Shown one piece after another: positions 1 through 8,295 of a stretch of DNA of 64,000 nucleotides. The position numbers and the translations under genes are program-made. Numbering within the stretch: position 1 is the first letter of the stretch; every line of letters begins with the position of its first letter. This DNA comes from an uncultured Lachnospiraceae bacterium (lineage in GTDB: Bacteria > Bacillota > Clostridia > Lachnospirales > Lachnospiraceae). The notes beneath the pieces were generated by a model. It made no database searches, was not told the DNA's origin, and saw nothing but the letters and a program-made list of their open reading frames with translations. Location: the NCBI GenBank assembly GCA_934385475.1, contig CAKRPS010000001.1:1-64000 (forward strand), in the 5' to 3' direction.

Positions 1-32
1 CTTGTTCTGTGTTTTCCTCAGCAACGAATCTG

Positions 33-61
33 AGTATATCATTCCCTCTCAGGCTTGTCAA
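33..61 (-). promoter_or_regulatory. Strong outgoing sigma-A-type promoter
   Basis: On the minus strand a perfect TTGACA (56-61) is followed after 17 bases by TATACT (33-38). It points left out of the window, so the transcript begins near position 26 and its gene lies beyond the left edge. What is transcribed cannot be told from the 25 or so bases available. The A+T-rich stretch 62-142 between this promoter and the neighbouring gene shows nothing else clear. Confidence 0.6.
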
Positions 62-142
62 CATGTTTTTACAAAAAATTTCTTTTTTTATTTAAATAAA
101 ATTTTATATTCAAATAAAACAATTTAGCCCCATAAAACACGG

Positions 143-716
143 CTACTCTTCCAAGGGTGCCCCCTGAAACAGTTTGTCAAGATATCGAAAACCACAGTAG
201 CCGTTTTCATCAAGGAGCTCCCGGGTATCCGTGCCTGCCGGAATCGTTACTGTGTACCGAATACCCTGATAACAATAATGTAATGTGAGCGAAACATCCT
301 GCCGTACAAGAAGTGCATCCGCTACGCTTTTGCCAAAACAGGTCCACACTCCGGTGTCGACAACAACCTCCTGTTTATCTGCATACAATATGGCATCTGT
401 TATATTTTGTTGTTGGACACCAGCAGCTGTTCCGGGGATATCATAATATTTGAGAATCTCCCCGCAATATTCACACTGTTCTGCCCCAAGTGCATCCGTT
501 TCCGCAGTCGCATCCCGGACAATTATCTGTTTGCCAAGGTGTACACAGGAATTATACTCTTCCCGCGTCTCCTCTTCCTGCAATAGGTTGCTGTAAAAAG
601 GTAAATCTGTCCTGAAAGCATCGTATCCTGTGCTCCCTGATAATCTGTTGTGCATTTTCACGTGTCGTATAGTGATAAAGATATTTTGCCGGTGAAAAAA
701 CTCGTTGTACCTGCAT
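143..716 (-). pseudogene. Small conserved protein, apparently frameshifted
   Basis: Two overlapping reading frames together make one plausible protein. The first starts at ATG 716, with a good AGGAAGG ribosome site 8 bases upstream, encodes MQVQRVFSPAKYLYHYTTRE and onward, and stops at 552 after 54 codons. The second frame carries the rest, including a CEYC pair and a C-terminus (IRYTVTIPAGTDTRELL, GYCGFRYLDKLF) of a kind I recall at the ends of Lachnospiraceae proteins. Removing one base from the five-A run at 595-599 (plus strand) joins them as RFTF-YSNLLQEEE in about 190 residues. This may be a true frameshift, programmed slippage or a sequencing error. The function is unknown. It is the last gene of the yicC-cinA gene row, 29 bases after the preceding stop. 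Confidence 0.55.
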
Positions 717-745
717 ATATTCATCCTTCCTATATCTGATCGTAA

Positions 746-2365
746 TTAAAACACTTTGAGATACTGCTCATAGTCCTCGTAGGTAGCAGTCACCCAGCCG
801 TTCTCATAATTAAATCCAATCTCCATCCCCTTAGGAGTGTAGAATACAATGATGTTATCCGAATTAAAGTATGCTGTGATCTGTTGATCCGTCATATAAG
901 TAAGATCGTCTATCTCACCGTTCTGGATATTGCTTTTCTCACGGAAATCAACAGAAAAATCATCATCGATGGAAAGGATCTGGGGATTCTCCAGAATGAT
1001 CCCCTTTTCCATATCAATATTAATGCAGGTCAGGTATACTTCCTCCTGACCTCCATACATCAGTCTCTCTGAAAAGACAACACTCATCTTTTCCTCATCC
1101 ATGTAGGTGACATATCCTCCGGAGTATGCCCCATAATAGTCGTCTTCTCCCAGATTATCTTCTACGTTCTCCTTAAACACATCGACATAGAACATTGCCT
1201 TGTCATAAATTGTCTTGTTGATCTGTTTGAGGTTTGGAACATTTTCCCCTTCAATAACAGGATAATCTGCCATAATTACGACATCCTCGTTATCTGTATC
1301 ATACTCATAAGACTCGAATGTAACGGAATAAGAAAGATCCTCTTCTACCGCATCATGGAGTTCATAGTATTTCTGATTATCATAATACTCATCATCGTCA
1401 TAATTGTCATCGCCGTAGTCGCCATAAAAATATCCGTTATAGTCCTCGCCGTCATACGCAGGATCTTCACTTTCATACGGATAGTCCGGAAACATTTCGG
1501 TGGTATCCGAATTGCCTTCTGTTACGAAGCCATCCCTTACAGGCCCATTTTCTACATTAAGTTTCATCACCTTATAAATCATTGCGAACAATGCCGCAAA
1601 AAGCAGCACAAGAACAACCACGATTGTAACAATCAATCCGGTATTCTTCTTTCTTTGAGGTGCTGCATAGGGGCTGTACGGATTGTTGTTTCCATATCCA
1701 TAAGGAGGTACTCCTCCACCGCCATATCCCTGTCCGTTTCCCTGATATGGTTGATTTACATAGGGATTCTGTGTAGGATTCTGATAAGACGGCTGCGGAT
1801 ATGTACCATATCCCTGATTCATATTCTGCAGAATCTGTCCATTTCCCTGATATACCTGACCGGTGTAAGGCTGCTGAACATTACCTTGATATGCCTGTCC
1901 TGTATAGGGCTGCTGGCCATTACCCTGATATGCCTGTCCTGTATAGGGCTGCTGGCCATTACCCTGATATGCCTGTCCATTGTATGGCTGTCCACCACCA
2001 TTTTGATATACGGAGCCTGTATACATCTGCTGACCGCCGCCAGGTACGATCTGTCCCGTATAAGGCTGCTGGCCATGATTCGGATATATCTGTCCTGTAT
2101 AGGGCTGTTCACTCCCCATCTGCTGCACATCGTTTGGATATACCTGTCCTGCATAGGGCTGTTCGCTTCCCACTTGCTGCACATCGTTTGGATATACCTG
2201 TCCTGCATAGGGCTGTTTCTCCTGCTGTTCATATGGCTGATGTGAAAATTGTGGAGTTTCCTCCACAATCACTGCATCCTCTGTCACATTTTCAAGCTCG
2301 TTTCTTGGCTCTCCTCCCGAAAAAACGCCTTCCATATTCTTGTCAAATTCTTCCGGCATACTCAT
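746..2365 (-). CDS. Gln/Pro/Gly/Tyr-rich repeat protein with one membrane anchor and DUF3298-like C-terminus
   Basis: A 539-residue protein. Residues about 40-230 are low complexity, built on repeats such as QQPYTGQAYQGNG and EQPYAGQVYPNDVQQ. A single hydrophobic segment (LIVTIVVVLVLLFAALFAMI) at about 244-263 follows basic residues, so the repeat half should be cytoplasmic and the rest outside. An Asp/Glu/Tyr-rich linker leads to a C-terminal domain of roughly 200 residues that resembles DUF3298/RsiV-type extracellular domains (my reading, not searched). There is no enzyme motif that I recognise. It sits 24 bases after cinA and is probably co-transcribed with it. The arrangement suggests a signalling, scaffolding or cell-envelope sensing role, but the function is unknown. 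Confidence 0.7.
   Translation of the reverse strand: MSMPEEFDKNMEGVFSGGEPRNELENVTEDAVIVEETPQFSHQPYEQQEKQPYAGQVYPNDVQQVGSEQPYAGQVYPNDVQQMGSEQPYTGQIYPNHGQQPYTGQIVPGGGQQMYTGSVYQNGGGQPYNGQAYQGNGQQPYTGQAYQGNGQQPYTGQAYQGNVQQPYTGQVYQGNGQILQNMNQGYGTYPQPSYQNPTQNPYVNQPYQGNGQGYGGGGVPPYGYGNNNPYSPYAAPQRKKNTGLIVTIVVVLVLLFAALFAMIYKVMKLNVENGPVRDGFVTEGNSDTTEMFPDYPYESEDPAYDGEDYNGYFYGDYGDDNYDDDEYYDNQKYYELHDAVEEDLSYSVTFESYEYDTDNEDVVIMADYPVIEGENVPNLKQINKTIYDKAMFYVDVFKENVEDNLGEDDYYGAYSGGYVTYMDEEKMSVVFSERLMYGGQEEVYLTCINIDMEKGIILENPQILSIDDDFSVDFREKSNIQNGEIDDLTYMTDQQITAYFNSDNIIVFYTPKGMEIGFNYENGWVTATYEDYEQYLKVF
1840..2225 (-). repeat. Coding tandem repeats (39-base unit and a longer relative)
   Basis: In-frame near-identical units of 39 bases encode QQPYTGQAYQGNG-type repeats, clearest at about 1860-1985. 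A second family, EQPYAGQVYPNDVQQ, occurs at about 2095-2220. The units are highly similar at the DNA level, which suggests recent duplication and possible length variation between strains. Confidence 0.8.
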
Positions 2366-2389
2366 ATCCCGTTCTCCTCTTATCTGAAA

Positions 2390-3649
2390 TCATTTCTCAA
2401 CCAATGTCTTGTCATATTCCAAAAGGCATTCCCGAAGCAGTGTCAAGGCTGCCGCGACAGCACTTTCCCGGATTTTGGTCCGGTTCCCGCTGAATCTATA
2501 TTCCTTCACCGTGATCGCACCACACACATTACAGGAAATATAAACCAGTCCAACCGGTTTCTCTGGCGTGCCACCACCCGGCCCAGCAATTCCGGTTGTA
2601 GCAACTGCGACCTCCGTTCCTGCATGCTCCAGTGCTCCCTTTGCCATCTCATAGGCTGTTTCGCGGCTTACCGCTCCGTATGTCTGAAGCGTCTCTCTGC
2701 GTACATTCAGTTCTTTTCGTTTTGCTTTATTGGCATAGGTAATAAAACCGGTCGTGTAAACCTCGGAAGCCCCGGGCACATTGATCAGTCTGGCTGCCAC
2801 CATTCCTCCCGTACAGGACTCCGCTGTACAGATAGTCAGTTCCCTTTTTTTCAGCATGCTTACCACGCATGCCTCCAGTGATTTATTTTCTTTGGTAGTA
2901 TATACGTTATCTCCGAATCTTTTCTTTAATTCCTGCACCATCGGCTTCACAAGCTGCTTCGCCTTTTTCCTGTCCTCAGCCTTTGCAGTTACCCGCAGGT
3001 GCACTTCTCCCGTCTTTGCATAGGTTGCTATCGTTGGATTTTCCTGGCTGTCGATCAGATCCTTCACCATCATCTCAGCCTTGCTCTCACCAATTCCGCA
3101 TACCTTTACCGTCTTAGAATAGATCACTTCAGATTGTAGATTCTCCAGATATGGCATAATAGAATCTTCAAACATTGGTATCATCTCTCCGGGAGGCCCC
3201 GGCATAAGGATCACATGTTTTCCCTGTTCAGATATAATAACACCCGGTGCTGTTCCATTGGGATTTGGAATCACGATGCTTCCCTCCGGAACCATTGCCT
3301 GTTTCCAGTTATTATCAGTCGGAACAATGCCTTTCTTCTTGAAATATGTTATGATAGCTGCTTTGCTCTCTTCATGAAGATACAATTTCTTTCCCATGAC
3401 CTTTGCGGCAGTCTCCTTTGTCAGATCATCCTCGGTAGGTCCAAGTCCCCCTGACAAGAAAAGGATATCTGCCCTCGACAAAGCCAGCTTTATCATATCC
3501 TCAAGCCGTCCTTCATTATCTCCGACAACATCCTGATAAAAGCAGGACAATCCAAGCCCTGCACATTTTTCTGCCAGATAAACAGCATTTGTATTCACTA
3601 TGTTACCGAGCAGTATCTCAGTTCCAACAGAAATCACTTCTACAACCAT
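2390..3649 (-). CDS. cinA: CinA family protein (competence/damage-inducible; NMN amidase domain)
   Basis: A 419-residue full-length CinA. The N-terminal MoCF-type half begins VEVISVGTEILLGNIVNTN and contains GGLGPTEDD. The C-terminal PncC-type half shows CTAESCTGG near 270 and TTGIAGPGGGTPEKPVG near 355, the family signature for nicotinamide-mononucleotide deamidation in pyridine nucleotide salvage. In bacilli cinA precedes recA, but here it follows pgsA and rimO and is succeeded by the repeat-rich membrane protein instead. The start is the first ATG-frame Met of the family. The cytoplasmic enzyme assignment is secure; any link to competence is only by name. Confidence 0.95.
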   Translation of the reverse strand: MVVEVISVGTEILLGNIVNTNAVYLAEKCAGLGLSCFYQDVVGDNEGRLEDMIKLALSRADILFLSGGLGPTEDDLTKETAAKVMGKKLYLHEESKAAIITYFKKKGIVPTDNNWKQAMVPEGSIVIPNPNGTAPGVIISEQGKHVILMPGPPGEMIPMFEDSIMPYLENLQSEVIYSKTVKVCGIGESKAEMMVKDLIDSQENPTIATYAKTGEVHLRVTAKAEDRKKAKQLVKPMVQELKKRFGDNVYTTKENKSLEACVVSMLKKRELTICTAESCTGGMVAARLINVPGASEVYTTGFITYANKAKRKELNVRRETLQTYGAVSRETAYEMAKGALEHAGTEVAVATTGIAGPGGGTPEKPVGLVYISCNVCGAITVKEYRFSGNRTKIRESAVAAALTLLRECLLEYDKTLVEK

Positions 3650-3676
3650 TCCATCGCCCTCTATCGTAAGAAAAAT

Positions 3677-4210
3677 CTATTTTGTGTCCTTCATAACACC
3701 CTTGTTCTTAACCAGATAATCAATAAGGGATACCACAGTAAGAACCAGCGCGATCCACATAATAATCGTCGTGAAAATACTGATTGCTTCTATATCAGCT
3801 ATCATAAGACATATCATGACCATCTGAAATGTCGTTTTAAACTTGCCCCAGTAGCTTGCCGCGATGACAACTCCGTTATCGGATGCTACAAGCCTAAAAC
3901 CACTGATGATAAATTCCCTTGCAATGATAACAATTACAATCCATGTAGGAATACGTTCCAACGATACCAGACAGATAAGCGCCGAACAGACAAGCAGTTT
4001 GTCCGCCAACGGATCCATAAACTTGCCAAAGTCTGTAATCAAATTGTACTTTCTTGCTATTTTCCCGTCCAAAAGATCTGTCAGACTGGCAAGAATAAAA
4101 ATGCCAAGTGCAATCCATTTATCATACGGTGTGATCGGCACCAGCATAAACAATACAAAAAACGGAATCAATATCACACGAAACATTGTCAGTTTATTCG
4201 GTAAATTCAT
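3677..4210 (-). CDS. pgsA: CDP-diacylglycerol--glycerol-3-phosphate 3-phosphatidyltransferase
   Basis: This enzyme makes phosphatidylglycerol phosphate from CDP-diacylglycerol and glycerol-3-phosphate in the membrane. The protein (177 aa) has the CDP-alcohol phosphatidyltransferase motif DG-x2-AR-x8-G-x3-D-x3-D, seen as DGKIARKYNLITDFGKFMDP followed by LAD. There are four to five hydrophobic helices. I chose ATG 4210 (MNLPNKLTMFR) because it gives the family N-terminus and has GGAG 9 bases upstream; a longer reading from a TTG at 4225 is less likely. The start overlaps the 3' end of rimO by 17 bases, so the two are translationally close. Confidence 0.94.
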   Translation of the reverse strand: MNLPNKLTMFRVILIPFFVLFMLVPITPYDKWIALGIFILASLTDLLDGKIARKYNLITDFGKFMDPLADKLLVCSALICLVSLERIPTWIVIVIIAREFIISGFRLVASDNGVVIAASYWGKFKTTFQMVMICLMIADIEAISIFTTIIMWIALVLTVVSLIDYLVKNKGVMKDTK

Positions 4211-5540
4211 CTTCCAACTCTCCAATCAGATCATATTCATTAGAACCGGTGATCACTGCCTTGACAAAATCACCCGTCATAAGTTCTCTATTTGTATTGA
4301 TAAACAAAAAGCCGTCAACATTCGGCGCATCCTTATAGGTTCTGGCTACATAGACATTCTCATCGGCCATCTTTCCCTCTATCATAGCCATCACTGTCCT
4401 GCCCTTCATCTGTTCTGCCAGTTCAAATGCGATTTCCTGTTGAAGCTCCATAAGTTGTTCCTGTCTCTGTGTTTTCACATCCTCCGGTATCTGGTCAGGC
4501 ATCACGGCAGCCGGAGTATCCTCTTCCTGCGAATAAGTAAATACACCAAGCCTGTCAAACTCCATCTCATCGACAAACTCCAGAAGCTCTTCATGATCCT
4601 CTTCAGTCTCTCCCGGAAAACCGGTGATCAGCGTTGTCCGCAGACAGATATCCGGTATTTCTTCTCGTAACTTTCCTATGATAGCTCCCAGTTCCTCCCT
4701 GCGGGTTCTGCGGCCCATCCTGCTAAGAATCCGATCCGAAGCGTGCTGGATCGGCAGATCCAGATAATGACACACCTTGGGTTCTGTCTTAATTGCCTCG
4801 ATCAGTGCATCATCAAGCTCTTCCGGATAACAGTATAAGATACGAATCCAGTATAAACCTTCTATTTGCCCCAGTCGGTGTAATAACTCCGGCAGAGACT
4901 TTTCCCCATACAGGTCAACTCCATACAGCGTCGTCTCCTGCGCGACAAGGATCAGTTCCTTAACTCCCTTATCTGCCAGCTTCTGCGCTTCCTCTATCAG
5001 TTCTTCCATCGGCACGCTTCGATAATCTCCCCGTACCTTGGGAATAATGCAGTACGTGCAATGTTTATTACAACCTTCCGCTATTTTCAGATAAGCGTAG
5101 TGTCCACCGGTTGTCACCACTCGATTCACCCCGGTAAGGGGTTTTGTCTCCAGACTCCTGTAATGATTCTCCTTCTTGCCTGCCAGTACCTCATTCAGTG
5201 TCTTGACAACCTCATCAATTGCCATGGTGCCAATGATGGCATCTACTTCTTCTATTTCCTTCTGAATTTCTTCCCGATAACGCTGTGCCAGACATCCTGC
5301 CACGATCAGGGCTTCTATGCTTCCCTGCTTTTTCAGTTCTGCCATTTCCAGGATCGTGTTGATACTCTCTTCTTTAGCATCATTGATAAAACAGCAGGTA
5401 TTGATCACCACAATATCTGCCTCTCTTTCGTCGTCTGTAAACGTATAGCCGTTCTCTGCAAGAAGTCCCAGCATCATTTCGGAATCGACCAGATTTTTGT
5501 CGCATCCCAGCGATATAAACAATACCTTTTTATTCATCAT
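4194..5540 (-). CDS. rimO: Ribosomal protein S12 methylthiotransferase RimO
   Basis: A radical-SAM methylthiotransferase that modifies an aspartate of ribosomal protein S12. In order it shows the N-terminal UPF0004 domain with three cluster cysteines (SLGCDKN, NTCCF, GCLAQRY), the radical-SAM loop C-x3-C-x2-C (CNKHCTYC) near residue 155, and a C-terminal TRAM domain after about 380. S12-type rather than tRNA-type (MiaB) assignment rests on the SLGCDKNLVDSE opening and the family length (448 aa). The start ATGATG overlaps the rpoZ stop, a typical coupled junction. Confidence 0.93.
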   Translation of the reverse strand: MMNKKVLFISLGCDKNLVDSEMMLGLLAENGYTFTDDEREADIVVINTCCFINDAKEESINTILEMAELKKQGSIEALIVAGCLAQRYREEIQKEIEEVDAIIGTMAIDEVVKTLNEVLAGKKENHYRSLETKPLTGVNRVVTTGGHYAYLKIAEGCNKHCTYCIIPKVRGDYRSVPMEELIEEAQKLADKGVKELILVAQETTLYGVDLYGEKSLPELLHRLGQIEGLYWIRILYCYPEELDDALIEAIKTEPKVCHYLDLPIQHASDRILSRMGRRTRREELGAIIGKLREEIPDICLRTTLITGFPGETEEDHEELLEFVDEMEFDRLGVFTYSQEEDTPAAVMPDQIPEDVKTQRQEQLMELQQEIAFELAEQMKGRTVMAMIEGKMADENVYVARTYKDAPNVDGFLFINTNRELMTGDFVKAVITGSNEYDLIGELEDEFTE

Positions 5541-5809
5541 ACAGTGGTTTCTTCCTGCTCTGCCTGTTCATTCTCTTCTTCGGTTTCTGTCAGGATCTTG
5601 ATCTTGCCCTGATTCAGCTCATCAACTGCTATGGATAACGGTTTCTGGCTTTTGCTCTCCACTAACGGATCATCTCCGGCAATAATCTGTCTTGCTCTTT
5701 TGGCAGTTGCCATCACGATAGAATATCTGCTGCTTACTACCGGATCTTCTCCTGCCTCTACCTCACTGTTTACCACATTGATCAAATCTGCATAAGATGG
5801 ATGTAACAT
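5537..5809 (-). CDS. rpoZ: RNA polymerase omega subunit
   Basis: A 90-residue small subunit that helps assembly of beta' into core RNA polymerase. It begins MLHPSYADLINVV and contains SSRYSIVMATAKRARQI, the omega signature helix. The Glu-rich tail is unremarkable. Its position after gmk, sharing the junction at 5809, matches the conserved gmk-rpoZ order of Firmicutes. Confidence 0.94.
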   Translation of the reverse strand: MLHPSYADLINVVNSEVEAGEDPVVSSRYSIVMATAKRARQIIAGDDPLVESKSQKPLSIAVDELNQGKIKILTETEEENEQAEQEETTV

Positions 5810-6432
5810 TATTTTTCTCCTTCCAATTCTTTTCTCATCTTTTCTATAAATTCCTCATTCCTCAACGGAGTGTTATGAGCTGCCTTAATTATTTCATGTA
5901 GCTGTCTGACACAGGTATCCAGATCGTCATTCACTACAAGATATTCATAGTTCTCAATGCCTTCTGCCTCTTCCACAGCACGGTGCATTCTTTTCTCTAT
6001 TACCTCCGGTGTCTCTGTTCCTCTTCCCACCAGACGGTTTCTAAGCTCTGCTGCACTGGGCGGCATCACAAACAGTAACAGTGCATCCGGGTACTGTTTC
6101 TTGACTTTCAGTGCCCCCTGGATTTCAATTTCCAGAATCACATCTTTTCCCTGTGCGAGCTGTTCTTCTACATATTTTCTCGGTGTACCATAATAATTGT
6201 CACAGTAACGCGCATATTCTATCAGACCATTTTCTGCGATCTTCTGTTCAAACTGTTCCTTTTGCAGGAAAAAATATTCTCTCCCGTCTTCTTCGCCCGG
6301 TCTCGGACTCCTAGTCGTTGCAGAGATGGACAGTGCATAGTTGTCATAGTCCTGCACCAGTCTCTTCATCAATGTTCCTTTTCCGGCTCCTGAAAAGCCA
6401 GAAACTACTATCAGTATTCCCTTATGTCTCAT
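5809..6432 (-). CDS. gmk: Guanylate kinase
   Basis: Phosphorylates GMP to GDP with ATP. The start is placed at ATG 6432 (MRHKGILIVVSGFSGAGKG), because the open frame extends upstream through remA and the upstream part is shadow sequence. The 207-residue product has the P-loop SGFSGAGKGTL, the GMP-binding TTRSPRPGEEDGREYFF segment and the IEIQGA motif. The start lies within the last codons of remA, so translation is probably coupled. Confidence 0.96.
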   Translation of the reverse strand: MRHKGILIVVSGFSGAGKGTLMKRLVQDYDNYALSISATTRSPRPGEEDGREYFFLQKEQFEQKIAENGLIEYARYCDNYYGTPRKYVEEQLAQGKDVILEIEIQGALKVKKQYPDALLLFVMPPSAAELRNRLVGRGTETPEVIEKRMHRAVEEAEGIENYEYLVVNDDLDTCVRQLHEIIKAAHNTPLRNEEFIEKMRKELEGEK

Positions 6433-6682
6433 CTGTCTCTCCGCTTTCTGTCTGTGCTCTGTTTGAAATGGTCTCGGGAAGCAGGGCAGACAATACAATC
6501 TGACTGTTTTCCATAACCAGAACAGCCTTGGTCTTGCGCCCCTGTGTTGCGTCAATTGCCATTCCTGTTTCTTTCGCTTTCTGCACCATCCGTTTGACCG
6601 GAGCAGAATCCGGGCTGACAATTGCAATAATCTTCTCCGTGTTCACCACGTTGCCAAACCCAATATGGATCAGTTTTCCCAT
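6422..6682 (-). CDS. remA: RemA family DNA-binding regulator (DUF370)
   Basis: An 86-residue protein beginning GKLIHIGFGNVVNTEKIIAI, the RemA/YlzA signature. In Bacillus subtilis RemA is a ring-forming DNA-binding activator of biofilm matrix and osmoprotection genes. Here it lies between yicC and gmk in the same order as in B. subtilis. A link to the cellulose locus further along the window is tempting but not shown by the sequence. The product is cytoplasmic. Confidence 0.93.
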   Translation of the reverse strand: MGKLIHIGFGNVVNTEKIIAIVSPDSAPVKRMVQKAKETGMAIDATQGRKTKAVLVMENSQIVLSALLPETISNRAQTESGETDET

Positions 6683-6691
6683 ATCTTACCT

Positions 6692-7570
6692 CTATTCGAT
6701 GTTCTGGATCTGTTCGCGCACCTTTTCGATCTCTGTCTTGAGTTCAATCGCTCTGTTGGAAATCTCCAGATCAGTCGTCTTTGAGAGAATCGTATTCGCC
6801 TCACGGTTCATCTCCTGCGCTATGAAATCAAGCTTACGTCCAATACTTCCGCCCTGTATAAGATTCTCTCTAGTCGTCTCTATATGGCTGCGCAATCTGA
6901 CGAGTTCTTCGTCCACACATACTTTGTCTGCAAAAATGGTAACCTCCATCAGCAGTCTGTTCTCATCAATCTGCGTATCTCCAAGCAGTTCTCTGACCTT
7001 TTCTTGCAGTTTCTGCTTATACTGCGCAATAATAAGCGGTGAGCGTTCCGTGATAAAATCCACATGAGTAAGCATGCCCTCCAGCTTTGCGACAAGATCA
7101 TTCTTAAGACTCTCACCTTCCCGAATTCTTGTCTCCACAAAACTCTCTGCCGCACCGCGGATTGCTTTGTCAAGAAGCTGCCAAAGTTCTTCTTCGTCAA
7201 CCGTCTGTTCTTCCATACTCAGAATCTCTGGATACCGTGAAAGCGTCGAAACCCTGATATCATTATCCAATGAAAAATCCTCACACATCTGTGCCAGATA
7301 CTTCATGTACTCTGCTGCCAGCTCTTTATTATACTTGACGCATACGTTGGATTCCGTCAGATCTTCATAGGTAATGAAAAGATCCACCTTGCCACGCTGA
7401 ATATAGTTCTTCAGTTCATTGCGGATTGCTGCCTCAAAGAAGTTGAGCTTCTTTGGCATCTTCATATTTACATCAAGGTATCTGTGGTTGACTGACTTCA
7501 TCTCAACCGTTATCTTCCGTTCCCCTTCTGTCACTTCACATCTGCCGAAACCGGTCATACTTTTTATCAT
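6692..7570 (-). CDS. yicC: YicC/YloC family endoribonuclease
   Basis: A 292-residue protein with the family opening MIKSMTGFGR, VEMKSVNHRYLDV and the C-terminal EMNREANTILSKT segment. YicC proteins are metal-dependent endoribonucleases that influence RNA turnover. The longer open frame (to 7711) covers the promoter at 7631-7659, so ATG 7570 is the likely start. The ribosome site is weak (GAAGAA). It is the first gene of the row that continues to cinA. Confidence 0.93.
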   Translation of the reverse strand: MIKSMTGFGRCEVTEGERKITVEMKSVNHRYLDVNMKMPKKLNFFEAAIRNELKNYIQRGKVDLFITYEDLTESNVCVKYNKELAAEYMKYLAQMCEDFSLDNDIRVSTLSRYPEILSMEEQTVDEEELWQLLDKAIRGAAESFVETRIREGESLKNDLVAKLEGMLTHVDFITERSPLIIAQYKQKLQEKVRELLGDTQIDENRLLMEVTIFADKVCVDEELVRLRSHIETTRENLIQGGSIGRKLDFIAQEMNREANTILSKTTDLEISNRAIELKTEIEKVREQIQNIE

Positions 7571-7630
7571 GGCTGTATTCTTCTTTCTTCTCTGGGTATA
7601 AGTCTTTTCAGACATAGATACAGAACACAT

Positions 7631-7659
7631 TATAAAATAATCCCCGCAAGTAGTCAAGA
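7631..7659 (-). promoter_or_regulatory. Sigma-A promoter of the yicC-cinA operon
   Basis: TTGACT (7654-7659), 17 bases, TATAAT (7631-7636). The start would fall near 7624, about 55 bases before yicC. This is the only strong promoter found upstream of the closely packed genes down to 143. Confidence 0.8.
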
Positions 7660-7750
7660 AAACGTAAGCTTGAGTTTCCGCAGTTTTATCCACAACTGCA
7701 TTCTTTTTCACATGTCATCACAAACAACGTTCGCAAAATGCCCAAAATAT

Positions 7751-7805
7751 AAGGAATCCCTTTTTTTGATACATAATAATCTGCTGATCAAAAATGTGAT
7801 TCCTT
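7751..7805 (-). terminator. Long hairpin after the sulfur operon
   Basis: An imperfect stem with two paired blocks: AAGGAATC (7751-7758) with GATTCCTT (7798-7805), and inside it TTTTTGAT with ATCAAAAA. It is followed on the minus strand by A+T-rich bases. It lies just after the GNAT gene and before the yicC promoter, the expected place for an operon end. The T-run is not clean. Confidence 0.5.
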
Positions 7806-7816
7806 TTCGTATATCC

Positions 7817-8293
7817 CTAAATATCTTTCTCCATATAAACACAGATAAACCTTGGATCCCCTACCGGCTCTTCTTCTCCCGGAACCTTCTTCTCCAGGGT
7901 TCTCGGACTCATTTCCGGGTTAATCCGGTATCCCAGCTTCTCATAGAAGCCTGCTGCTTCCTCCCTGCTGGTAATGACAATCTTATGGATTTGCTTTTCC
8001 CGAATCCATTCCTCGGCTGCTTCAATCCCGACTCTTCCTGCGCCCATGCCCCTGGCGGTGCTTACCGTTGCCACCCGTTCTATTTTGGCAATACCGCGCT
8101 CCGGCAGAATATGGAGTCTGTTGGTGCTTAAGGGCTTTCCGGTATCGTCTACCACCAGAATATACTCGGACTCAATGGTGTCGTCTGCAAACTCTCCCTC
8201 TAACGACAGGTCAAAGCCCAATACCATTGCTTCTGTCCTTACATAATAGACACCGGCTCTCGCCCATTCCTCTTTTACTCTGATTGCCCTCAT
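7817..8293 (-). CDS. GNAT family N-acetyltransferase
   Basis: A 158-residue acetyl-CoA-dependent acyltransferase. It shows the GNAT core: IERVATVSTARGMGAGRVG (motif A with the R-G-M-G-A-G pyrophosphate loop) and ITSREEAAGFYEKLGYRI (motif B). I start at ATG 8293 (MRAIRVKEEW) because GGAAGG lies 6 bases upstream; the frame upstream overlaps the permease. It is the last gene of the sulfur operon. One could imagine acetylation of serine, cysteine derivatives or a transported amine, but the substrate is not visible. Confidence 0.85.
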   Translation of the reverse strand: MRAIRVKEEWARAGVYYVRTEAMVLGFDLSLEGEFADDTIESEYILVVDDTGKPLSTNRLHILPERGIAKIERVATVSTARGMGAGRVGIEAAEEWIREKQIHKIVITSREEAAGFYEKLGYRINPEMSPRTLEKKVPGEEEPVGDPRFICVYMEKDI

Positions 8294-8295
8294 AG

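Noticed and set aside
1840..2225. Possible CRISPR-like array from regularly spaced repeats
   Set aside because: The repeats are in frame within a coding gene, there are no unique spacers and no cas genes.
1355..2493. Long plus-strand frames (up to 296 aa) opposite the repeat protein
   Set aside because: They are antisense shadows of the Gln/Pro/Tyr repeats, with Ile/Leu/Cys-rich composition and no ribosome sites.
6433..6627. N-terminal extension of guanylate kinase
   Set aside because: The extra 65 residues are an out-of-frame reading of remA and do not resemble the family.
7571..7711. N-terminal extension of YicC
   Set aside because: It spans the sigma-A promoter 7631-7659 and is outside the family length.
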